From NCBI RefSeq assembly GCF_000350225.1, contig NW_005179035.1:62001-126000 (forward strand): DNA of 64,000 nucleotides, written 5' to 3'. The translations under genes were made by a program, and so were the position numbers. Shown one piece after another: positions 11,904 to 22,038 of this stretch. Under the pieces are notes generated by a model. The model searched no databases, was not told where the DNA came from, and was given only the letters and a program-made list of their open reading frames with translations. How positions within the stretch are numbered: the stretch's first letter is position 1; every line of letters begins with the position of its first letter. The DNA is from Chondrus crispus. Lineage: Eukaryota; Rhodophyta; Florideophyceae; Gigartinales; Gigartinaceae.

Positions 11904-12512
11904 TGTAGCATATCCCCCTCCCGGAATTAGACTTAGATTAGATTTGTAACTGTAGAGCCCGAGCTCTACAGTACCTCAGTGCGCGTGCACACGTGTACCC
12001 CACGTGTACGGGGGCGCGTGCACACACGTGTACTACACGTGTGCTGCCAGCCCCGACGGCTGACAGCACTACAGTGCAGGCCGACCTGCACTACTGTAAT
12101 GTTATAATAGGTGACTCTGTACATTAAATATGAGCGGACCGCTGGCGGGGGAGGACGACAAGCACGGACTTGTCAAGGATCCTCCACCTTGGTCCGCCCG
12201 CTTACTTTGAGGTACTCCCTTTAGTTACCTTAGAGTAGCACCGCGCGCGGGTGGAGGACGTACGCTACACGCCCACGAGCCGGCTCCGCCTCCGCCCGTT
12301 GGTACTGGATCGTCACCCAGTACCGCTCCGGGGCGTCGAGGCGTCGAACCGCTCGCGCGTGCGCACGTCCTCCCCGATCCCGCTCTACCACTGCTACCTC
12401 GAGCCCGTGCTCGGTACCGTGGGTGGGCCGTGCTTCTATCTTCCCGCCGATCGGGGTCTTTCCGAACTGGCAGTACTCACCCCCCCTCGTCGTTGGGGGT
12501 AATTATACTACA
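11904..12512 (+). repeat. 5' LTR of element A
   Basis: Starts TGTAGCATAT and ends TATACTACA, 609 bp. The U3 part contains a run of hairpins: perfect arms ACTGTAGAGC and GCTCTACAGT around CCGA (11949-11972), CACGTGTA-rich inverted repeats (about 11985-12042), arms GCTGCCAGCC and GGCTGACAGC (12043-12067, one mismatch), and arms TGCAGG and CCTGCA around CCGA (12075-12090). A TATA-like ATTAAATATG follows at about 12123. The copy at 40326-40934 has the same length. Confidence 0.9.
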
Positions 12513-12513
12513 G

Positions 12514-12531
12514 TGGTCTCCCGACCTAGAA
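12514..12531 (+). other. Primer-binding site of element A
   Basis: TGGTCTCCCGACCTAGAA lies one base after the LTR end and is identical in B (21921) and D (59039). The complement ends in CCA; I could not assign the tRNA. Confidence 0.8.
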
Positions 12532-12589
12532 GACTCTCAAGATCGAACCGAGAAGACTATCGTTTACCTCCGCGTCCGTACGCGTCGAG

Positions 12590-15152
12590 ATGAGTGGCGA
12601 ATATCCCACCTCGATTCACTCGGAGCCCGCCGATGTGCGAGAGGCCGCGCTCCCCGTCCGAGTCGGCGACGGCGACGCTGGCCCTCGAGACAGCGAACCG
12701 TCGCCCGACTTCTCCGAAGGACGCGCTCGCGCGATGTACGATCACATCGCGGAGTATATCGAAGATGTCCGAACATCCCTCCGTATCGACGTCTCCGACA
12801 GCGTCTACGCCCGCTGTATGGATGAGTTGCGCTCCCTCCGCGAAGGAAGGTTTGAGCGCGTAACTCAGTCCTTGGAGAACCTGCGCGCCTTCGTCGACCA
12901 GCTACAGTCCCGTTTGGTACTGGTCGAAGAGGTGCGCATCGATTGCCCCGCCGTGGACGTTGCGGGTCGACCCGCGAGTGCAAACCCCGCGGTCCGACGC
13001 GACCCGCAACCCTTCCCATCAGCCGAACAGATGGGAGCGTTCGCATACATGGCGGCGGAGCTCAACTCAACGCGCCGCCGTGCCCGTGAGATGGAACAGA
13101 CCTCATCCGAGAGGCCGCCCAGAGCCCTCTCGAGTGGGCCCGGTGCCGCTGTTCCTTCGGGCGCATCCGGAGCGCAGGAGTGGCCCCCGACTGGAGCCGT
13201 CACCAGTCGGAGGGCGGAGGACATCAAGCCGGCGGCGGACGCGAACTTCGCGTCCGAGACTCAAGCCCTGCCGTATGCATCCGGAAGCATGCGGCAGTCC
13301 CGACGGGTATCGAACGAACCCGACCATGGCCGCGGAGGAGTCGCCCACAGATCAGGGGAACCGATTCTCCCCTTCGATCCTCGCTAGGGCGGCTACCAGC
13401 CAGCAGATCTTACCGCGCATCCCGGCCCCGTCGACGTCCGAACGTTGCCCGTCACGCCGTTCGGAACGTTGGGCCCCGCCGAACCCGGGCTCGAGCCCGT
13501 CCACACCATGATACAGGAGTTCAGCGCCGTCGCGAACTACCGCATGTACCGGTTGGACAACACCTCGACGCTCGTCACCTCGGGTGACGCGGGACGGATC
13601 GCGAAGTACGTCCAACGCTGCCGTGGGCTCCGTCCCACGATGAAGAGCTTCGGCGGTACTGACGCATTTCAGTTGCTCCCGTTCCTGAAGGATATCCGGA
13701 TAACCTTCAATGCCCAGCACCTGACCGAGGGTGTGGCAATCCGTGTCTTCGCTCACTTCCTCGAGCGGGACGCGGAGCGGTTGTATACGAGTTACACCAT
13801 GCGCGGCCTCCGCGCCGACCAGCTCCACGACGACACGAGCTGGCCTGGTCTCGTCAGCCAATTTATCAAACGCTACCTAACCGACGACGTGTTAGGGGAA
13901 GCGTTTGATGCTGTCGCGTCGGCGCGACAGCTTCCTCACGAAACCGAGAACACGTTCGCGGACCGGTTGGAATCCGCCGCGTTCCGATGCACGGCCGTGT
14001 TGTCAGAACAAACCCTCGCGCACTACTTCGTGCGCGAGTTGTCCGCTGCGACCCGGACCGCAGTGGCAGAGACGGTAAAAACTGTTGCCCAGACAACAGA
14101 AGACCGAACTCTCAACGATTCGCCGTATCGCAACGGCCGAGAGTACCACCTACCGCCCTCGTCGCGGGTTGTCGCTGCCGGACCCGAAGCCGGCAGCGCA
14201 GGGAGTCCGAACTCTAAGGTCGCACGGAACGAGTTCGTCGGCGACCGCCCTCCACATTGGAGAAGATGAGTGGCAGGCCGACCCTGTCCTCATTACACAA
14301 GGCTTCGACCGGGGAGGAGGCCGACCCCCTACGCCAGCTTCCACCGGTTCGACCGGAAGCTTCGCAACGGCGTTCGCACACACGCCGAGGGCCACGGGTG
14401 GTCCGAACCACAACATGGCCGAGCTGGATATCTCCCGTCGAGAAAGAGACTGCGGGCTGCCTAGCATGCCTCGACTCACCGATGAGGAGGCACGCCACGC
14501 GGCGACTTTCGCGTCGACCGATGGCAGCGCGTACATTTGTTGGCTGTGCTGGACGTACGGCCACGCCATGTACGCGTGCCCGTTCCTGTCGCCTGAACAA
14601 CGTCAGTTCACGGCGTACAGGAACTACCGCTATCAGAAGGAGACACGCCCCGGAATGCGCAATCTCATCCAGCAATCTACGCGGGCAGACCGAGGCCCGC
14701 GTCGAGGTGACCCGAACCGATCGGGTGGGGGCGTCCGTTTCGCCCCCCGCGAGGGCGGGTACCGATACCCGGGGACCGATCAAAGGGATTGACGTGACCC
14801 TCGTCGAATGGATACGCGATATCCCCGTCGAGATGGGCGAGGCGACCGAGGCCGACACCCGTTGCCCCAAGGGGTACAGAACGCCATCATGTACCTCCAA
14901 GATTGGCCTGGGGAAACGTACCCCCAGCCCACAGAAGGAGGCGGAGGAGAGCCCGTTCCCTCCGCCCCTCGAATATTGCAACGGCCGGACGTTGCAATCC
15001 AAGGCCACGAAGTATCCGATTACTCCGTAGCAGATGCCCAGTCGGGGTGGGGAAACCGTCCCCATCCGCGCGGCCAGGGGCCCACCGATGCGCTAGCTAA
15101 CGATAGCCAAGCGAATAGCTCTGACAACTCGGGTAGTTCGAAAACCCCGTAA
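12590..15152 (+). pseudogene. gag of element A, disrupted
   Basis: An ATG at 12590 opens a frame matching the gag of D (MSGEYPTS against MSQEYATS). A TAG at 13385-13387 stands where D has TGG. The frame resumes to about 14080, where a one-base gain in an A run shifts it. The shifted frame (14085-14792) carries the zinc knuckle CWLCWTYGHAMYAC (C-x2-C-x4-H-x4-C). A TGA at 14790 is followed in the same frame by the C-terminal block with VQNAIMYLQDW, shared with D, to a TAA at 15150. Domains: coiled-coil N-terminus, capsid-like region with NYRMYRLDN, basic linker, knuckle. Gag packages element RNA into cytoplasmic particles; this copy cannot be translated whole. Confidence 0.85.
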
Positions 15153-15188
15153 AGACGGTTACGTTCGCGCGGTCGCGTGAACCGTCTT
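15152..15188 (+). promoter_or_regulatory. Conserved gag-pol junction stem-loop (A copy)
   Basis: Arms AAGACGGTT and AACCGTCTT pair perfectly around a 19-nt interior with a second short stem. The D copy (61681-61717) keeps the same fold with a wobble change (right arm AGCCGTCTT). It overlaps the last base of the gag stop and precedes pol. A role in readthrough, frameshifting or reinitiation is inference. Confidence 0.5.
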
Positions 15189-15299
15189 GTCACACCAACC
15201 TAGACCCGCCCCTATTTATCCGAGGCGGAGGAGGGGAATGTTTACCTGATAATATTCCCCTCGACCCCGCACACGCGCACCGAGACACCCGTAAGCTCG

Positions 15300-18200
15300 G
15301 TGCGAAAGGACGAAGACGCCGAGGCAACCGTGAGCCACGTGCCTAACAAGAAGCGCATCGAACGCGCCGGCGGCCTGACCCAGGGGGACCCGGGGCCGCC
15401 AGAAGAAATCAATTCCCGTACGAACGCGACTCGTCGCGGGGACGCAGCCGACCGAAGGGCGCCCCACGACCAAGGCAGAAGGACGCGGAAGAGAAGTCGG
15501 AACCGGCGCCGGCGACCCAAGCGGAACGATCTCGCCGAGCCGGGCACGCCGAAGGTGGTCGACGGCGTCATTTGCCTTATGACGTCGAAGATTTACAACG
15601 TCCTCGGCTCGATAGCCACGGAGGGAAATGCCTTCAAGCCCCGCACGATCGCCGTTGATACGTGCTCGGGGTATAATCTGGTGCGGAAGGCCGACCTTCC
15701 TCCCTATTGGTCGCGTTACGTCATCCGCGACGCGCCACTGCCCCGATTGGCAGGCGCGAATAGCAACCCGCTTAAGCTCTCGGCCGTCGTACGTCTGGCC
15801 GTGCGGTTGAGGAACACGACGTTCCGAATTCCGTTCGTCGTGGCGGACCAGCTCGCTGTACCGGTCCTCCTAGGTACGGCCTTCATCGATACACACGTAC
15901 GAAGTATCGACATCGAAGCTCAACGGTTGGAGCTCCGCCAAGGTGGCTCCGTTGCCATCGTCGACGGGAAAGGGGAGCCGACTCCCCCAACCAGGCGGCA
16001 CGGACGTCAGACAAGCCGGGCTGGCGCACGCGACGAAGCCCCGCTGCAATCCGAATCGCCCGCTGGGTTACCATCCGCGCGGGGTCGCAGGCCCGTGTGC
16101 GCGTTACCACGACGGGGAGGGGTCTCGTGTTTATAGAGCCGAAGCCGTCACTCCAACAGCGACATGGAGTGAGGCTGACGAACGGCGTCGTCGAGGTCCT
16201 GCTGAACCAGACCTTCGACGTCATCGTCGCGAACTTTTCGCGACAGGAAAGGCGGCTTCCGAAGCACACCGTCGTGGGATACGCGAAGCGCAACCCCCTC
16301 GCGATCTTGACGCCCGAACGTCGCGTCGCCGAGGGGATTGCGCACGCGCTACACCTCACCGACTTGACCGATCAAGTCGGAACGGCAGAAGCTGGTCGAC
16401 CAGGCTCCGCCCAGGGGACAACCGTTGAGAAGAGAGGAGCCGGTACGGACGGCCGACCGGCGAAGTGCCCGCCGCCGGAAGGGGGCACTGCACCCGCCTT
16501 TAAAAAGGATCCCGAAAATCCGCCGGAGGATTGGGAAAAAGAAATCGACTTGTCATACATCGATGATGACAAGTTCCGGGGCCACGTGCTCGAGATGCTC
16601 CGTAAGCACTCGAATCTGTGGAGCGGGGCGCTCGGAACGATCCGAGCGACCGAACACCGCATTCCCCTCGAGCCGGGTACGAAACCGATACGTTTAATGC
16701 CCTACCGAAAGGGGCCGGCAATGCGTGAGATGGTCGCCAAGGAAGTCAACAAAATGTTGAACGCAGGGGTAATCGAACCCGCGAGCACCGAGTGGGCGTC
16801 TCCTGTGGTGCTCGTACCGAAGAAAGACGGCTCTCCTCGGATCTGTGTGGACTACCGGCGTCTCAACGCGAAGACGGCAGCGGATTCGTATCCGCTGCCC
16901 CGGATGGACGACTGCATCGATTCGCTCGGAGAAGCAGCCGTCTTCACGACGTTGGACTGCAGTTCCGGTTATTGGCAGATCCCCGTAGCTCCGGAAGACC
17001 GGGACAAGACCACGTTCACTACGCATATTGGAACGTTTCGCCATTTGCGTATGCCGTTTGGGCTAAAGGGGGCACCGGCCACCTTCCAACGTGCCCTCCA
17101 CATCATCCTATCTGGCGTCCGATGGCAGATATGCCTCGTCTACCTGGATGATGTCATCGTGTTCTCCCGTACGCACGGAGAACACGCGAAGCATCTCGAC
17201 ACTGTCTTGAGCTTGTTGAGGAGCGCCGGAATCTCCCTCAAGCTCAAGAGGTGTAGCATCTTCCAACCGAAGGTGCACTACCTGGGGCACGTCATTTCCC
17301 CAGGTAAGCTGAGCGTCGCCGAAGCGGCAGCGGACGCTTTCAAAACGTTCACGTTCCCGAAGACCCTGACGCAGGTGCGGTCGTTCCTCGGGGCGTGTAA
17401 CGTCTACCGCCGCTTCGAGAAGGGGTTCGCAAAAATTGCACGTCCATTAACGAAAATGACGCGCAAAGACGCGGACCCCGACTTCGAAAACCCGACGGAG
17501 CCGCAACTTCAAGCATTCGAAGCGTTGAAGGAGCGGATGATTTCCTCGCCGATCCTAGCATTGCCGCGGTACGGTCGGCCGTACATGATCGACACGGATG
17601 CTAGTGCCTATCAACTGGGCTGTACGTTGCTCCAGGAAGACGAGGAGGCGAACGATTGGCGACCCGTCGGGTATTGGTCGTACTCACTGTCCGATAGTGA
17701 GCGCAACTACAGCGCTACGGAGCGCGAATGCTTTGCCGTAGTGTGGGCCGTCCGCACACTACGGCCGTGCGTCGAAGGTACCAAATTCACCATCTGGACG
17801 GACCATGATGCCCTCCGATGGCTCATGTCCCTCACGGAGAGCTCCGGAAGGCTCACCCGGTGGCGACTGCGTTTGGCGGAATACGACTTCATCATCCAAT
17901 ATCGCCCCGGGCGCGTGCACCAGGTGCCCGATGCCCTATCACGCCTCGTGTCGCCAAGGATCACCGACGACCCTCGCCCAATCGTCGAGGTGGATGACGA
18001 CATTCCCACCTTCGATGCGGGTACGACCGTCCGTGACGTGTCGGACGAGCTCGCGGACCACGTCTGTACCGCGAACTGCGATCACAAGGCCGTCCATGTC
18101 TTCGTGACAACAAGGAACCAAGCCGGATCGCGAAGAGGTTCGCGCGTCCGTACGCGCGACGAGCCGAGGGGCGACGACGAGGCCCCCGCTCTTGCAAGAC

Positions 18201-19813
18201 TCACATAGTTCTGGGAGGAGAACGACGAGTTCGACGCTGTCGACATCGAGCGCGCCGAACAACCGGAAGTTGGCGCGCCGGCCTCCACGGTCGCCCCTCC
18301 GCAGGACGACCTTCCGGGCTCTCTTACGTTAGAGGAGATAGCCGAAGAGCAACGCGTAGATGACTTCTGCCAGACCGTACTGGCACGACAGTCAGAGTCT
18401 CGGGACTCCGCGTTCTTCGAAGACCGCCACGGGGTGCTCAAACGGAGACACCCCTCCGACCCTGAGATCGTGCAGGTCGTGGTGCCTCGGACGCTACGGG
18501 CTCGGCTGCTTCAGCTCTGCCACACACCAACCATCGCGGGGCACCCGGGCCAGAACCGTATGTACTTCGCGCTCCGTCGCGAGTACTACTGGCCCCATCT
18601 CGCTGCAGATGTCGCAGCTACGATGCGAGGGTGCCGAACATGCGCGATGAACCGTGTTAAGTTGCGGAAACACCTCAACCGTTTGATGTTGTTTCCGGCA
18701 ACACGGCCGCTTGAGAGCCTCGCCATCGACATCTTGGGACCGCTACCCAAGACAAAGGCAGGGAAACGGTTCCTTCTCGTAATTACGGACCGTTTCACCA
18801 AGCTGACTCAAGTTGTGGCACTGCAGACCGTAACCGCGTACACGGTCGCCGTCGCGTTCTGCGATGCGTGGGTATTTAAATACGGCGTCCCACGCTCGCT
18901 ACTGTCGGATAACGGACCGCAGTTTAACGCGAAGTTCTTCCACAGCACGTGCCGTGTCCTGGGGGTGACGAACTTGTACACTTCGGCGTACCACCCCCAG
19001 ACGAACGGGCAGGTCGAGCGATATAACCGGACCATCGCTTCGATGTTACGCAATTACGTCGGCGAACATCAGGACGACTGGGACGTGTACGTGGGGCCGC
19101 TCACGTACGCGTACAACTCCCACGTACATCGTACGACGCGTACGACGGCCTTCGAGCTCGTCCTCAGCCGACCCCCGCCGGAGTTCTCTCTACGTAGAGC
19201 CGACGGTGACGCGCCCCCGTCCGATAGGGGCAACGCGCGCGCTGAGTTCCTCAAGACGTTGGACGACACAATCCTGAAGGCGTACGGGAGCCTGCGCCGG
19301 ACGCAGGCTCGGTACAAGCGCAACTTCGATAAGCGCGTCAGACGGATCAACGCACGACTCAAGCCAGGTAATTACGTCTACCTGAACCCCACCGATGGGG
19401 CAAGGACGTCAGACAAACTCGCATCGCCCGCCGTTGGGCCATACCGCGTTCTTTCGAATGACAAGAGAACCATCACGATCGATCGTGATGGTGTCACTGA
19501 GCGCGTCTCCGCAGACCGCTGCGTGTACGCGCCACCACCGACGGGCGCGCCACGGGCGAGTACGACAACCCCAAGTGACCTTGCCGACAAGGTCACCGAG
19601 GGCACGCAGTATGCCGTGGAACGATTACTCTGGCATCGAGCCATGGAGGACGGAACAATCGAGTTTCTCATCAAGTGGGCGGATTACGACACGCCCACAT
19701 GGACCGCCCGGACTCACGTTCTGGAGGAGTTGGTGTCTCGTTACGCCCAACGCCTCCGGGGACTCACCGGCAGGAACCTCACGTCTGACGTGAACGCGGA
19801 CGTTCACGCTTGA
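15300..19813 (+). pseudogene. pol of element A: protease, RT, RNase H, integrase, chromodomain
   Basis: Protease lies in the frame 15300-16136 (AVDTCSGYNLVRK, then VLLGTAF), with Cys where retropepsins have the Gly of DTG. A shift at about 16040-16097 moves to the RT frame (16097-18208): FCVDY-type region, LDCSSGYWQIPV, catalytic YLDDVIVF near 17141, RNase H IDTDASAYQLG and TERECFAVVWAV. A TAG at 18206-18208 interrupts, and the same frame continues with the integrase: HHCC zinc finger (HTPTIAGHPG through CRTCAMN), catalytic Asp in AIDILGPL, SDNGPQF and the Glu of GQVERYN. The C-terminus (about 19606-19760) is a weak chromodomain (YAVERLLWHR through FLIKWADYDTPTW), which in chromoviruses binds histone marks and directs insertion. 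The stop at 19811 sits in the hairpin plus PPT segment. Confidence 0.9.
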
Positions 19814-19823
19814 GAGGGGGGCC
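19791..19823 (+). promoter_or_regulatory. Hairpin plus internal polypurine tract (first copy)
   Basis: Arms TGAACG and CGTTCA around CGGA, then CGCTT and GAGAGGGGGGCC. It overlaps the last pol codons. It matches 40292-40324 at 30 of 33 positions; there the arms are TGGACG and CGTCCA, so two of the three differences are a compensatory pair. No LTR follows this copy. It may be an internal PPT or the scar of the module insertion. Confidence 0.6.
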
Positions 19824-20891
19824 CTCAACCGCTTCGTTACGGTTGACGTGAGGACCGCACAGAAGTGAAGCCGTATTTGAGTTCCAAAACCGAAGGACTC
19901 ACGACGTAACGCGTAAGGATGAGGCAGTTCGGACTACCTCAAAGAATTGTGGCCCTCGTATTGACCGACTATATGAGGGTCAACGTGTAATCGAACGAGT
20001 AAGGCGAATGCCCCTTTTTGGGAGCAGAAAGGTCGGACGCTTCCCCCCGAACTGGGTCGCCGGACATTCCGTTAAGTCCGGCAACCGCGGCGAGAGGACG
20101 TCCGACGAACGAGACGATCACCTGCACAAGGCAACCGGTACCGGAAGCAGTTAGGCCTCTGTTACTCAATCGGTAGCGAGCGCTTACGGAGTTGGATGCG
20201 AGAATTCGCGTCTTAGGGGACGCGAAACGTCCCAGAGATGGCCGCCTAGAATGCGGCATTATGCTCAAGTCGCGCCAGGTGAGCGTGGGAGCGAACGGAC
20301 TGCACAAAGCAAGGCGCCAGGTGTGAAGAATAGCGTATGCATACTTTGGTACGGGCCGAGTGAGGACGGAGGAGGGGGCGGACGAACAACCGCCACTCCA
20401 CTGCCACGATGATATGCCAAGAGAGGCACCGCATGGCCTCAGAGAATGATTGGGATGATAACGGTCACCCCAGGGATGATATAATGCTGTACAGTGCTTG
20501 GGCCGCCGCTGCGATCAACATGGAAAAAATAATGAGAAATAAGTCCTACTGTGCGGCACTCGGTGTCAACCTGCCACCACGGGCAGGAGAAAATTAACGA
20601 AAAGGTAGTCGCGAAAATGGACAACTCACGTGAGCAAACGCATGCACGTTGGCATGCGAGACACGCAATGGCACGCGGGATGGCCGAACGTACCCTCGGC
20701 CTGACCGGTCCGACGGCCCGTACCGCACCCCGAGGGAGACACACTCTCTGGCGGCGACAACGGAAGCGGCGCTCCGGACACGCAGCCTGCCGACGACACC
20801 GTCCGTGGTCGGCAGCCGAAGGGCGACCGCGTCGACACGGCCACTTTACCAGGAAACAAAACATATTGGGTGGTGGAAATTGCCGCGGGCA
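19824..20891 (+). other. Element A 3' module, part before nested B
   Basis: No gene is supported. It begins with a potential hairpin (CAACCG and CGGTTG near 19827-19846) and holds short open frames without domains. It ends at the LTR of element B. Confidence 0.45.
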
Positions 20892-21916
20892 TGTAGTGCA
20901 ATACGCACCTGAAAACGGGGGTGAAAAGAGATGAAAATGATGGGGTATGACAAGCAAAAGTGGAAATCATTTCACTTTATTATTTTAATTATTAATTTTA
21001 ATTAGTTGCATATTAGTTATTTAACATTAGATTAGATCTAGGATCTAGCGCCGAGAGCTACTGTAGCGGCTCCGGCGGGGCGATATATACCTTAGCCCTC
21101 TGACGACCAAGTCAGGAAAGGTAACCCGAGTTGCCGGAGTTGAATGTCGCCTTGGTCGAAGTCCGTCTCTATCAAGACGCTCCCTTTTACCTAAGCCTAT
21201 GGCATCCTCTATCGCTCGGGGTTCCCTTTTCTCTTTCTTTTATTTCCCTATCCTTTTCTATCTCTAATTCTACCTATTTTTCCCTTATCTTGTGTTGGTG
21301 CCATCGGCCTCGGTTGCGACCGAACTGGTGTAGGTGTTTCGAGCCATCGGGCGGCACAGTTGACGTAGCGCTGCTACTGTGACCCATTTTCCGACGGAGA
21401 CTGTTGCAACGACGTCTCCCTCGAAGGGCTCCGTCGTATTACGAGCCAGTGTTGGTACCATCGGTGTCGGTTGCGACCGAACCGGTGTAGGTGTTTCGAG
21501 CCATCGGGCGGCACGGTTGACGTAGCGCTGCTACTTTCATTTCATCCCGTCGGGCTGCGTTGCGACGCCCCCGTCGAAGGCCTTGTGGCGTTACAAGGTG
21601 TCGAAGAAACTCAACGAGCATTGGCCTTACAACCCAGTGGAACCGGGGTACCTACGTACGCGCCCCACCCCACACTCGTCGAGCAGATTTTTTCGCAAGT
21701 TTTTACCACACCGATCCCGGGCCGGGCTATTTTTTTGTGCCCCCCCCCCCCATCAGGGATCCGAGCTACTACGAGTCGCAAGCTCGTTTAAGCGGAGAAG
21801 AGAGAGTCGGACACTCCGTAGCGCTGTGCCATCGGCAGTTCTTCTTTTTGTTGCTGTTGTTGTTTTTGCTGGACCATCGGACCGCGGTCTCTGCCCGACA
21901 GGCGCATTGCACTACA
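20892..21916 (+). repeat. Left LTR of element B
   Basis: Starts TGTAGTGCAAT and ends ATTGCACTACA, an 11-bp perfect terminal inverted repeat. U3 is AT-rich. It contains a diverged 157-bp direct duplication (units starting 21292 and 21449) and a C homopolymer at about 21739-21751. Confidence 0.88.
21084..21089 (+). promoter_or_regulatory. TATA box in left LTR of B
   Basis: TATATA in GGGGCGATATATACC; the right LTR has TATATAA at the matching place (33549-33555). Likely the Pol II promoter for element RNA. Confidence 0.55.
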
Positions 21917-21920
21917 AAAG

Positions 21921-21938
21921 TGGTCTCCCGACCTAGAA
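21921..21938 (+). other. Primer-binding site of element B
   Basis: TGGTCTCCCGACCTAGAA, four bases after the LTR end, identical to the PBS of A and D although the LTRs and gag differ. Confidence 0.8.
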
Positions 21939-22038
21939 TCTGTTTTGTCTACGACAAGGAAGTTGGTCTGGGTAACGGAGTCATTTTTTTTCTTTTTGTT
22001 TGTAACTTTTTTGCTACGTAGGTCCCCTCGTACGAGCG

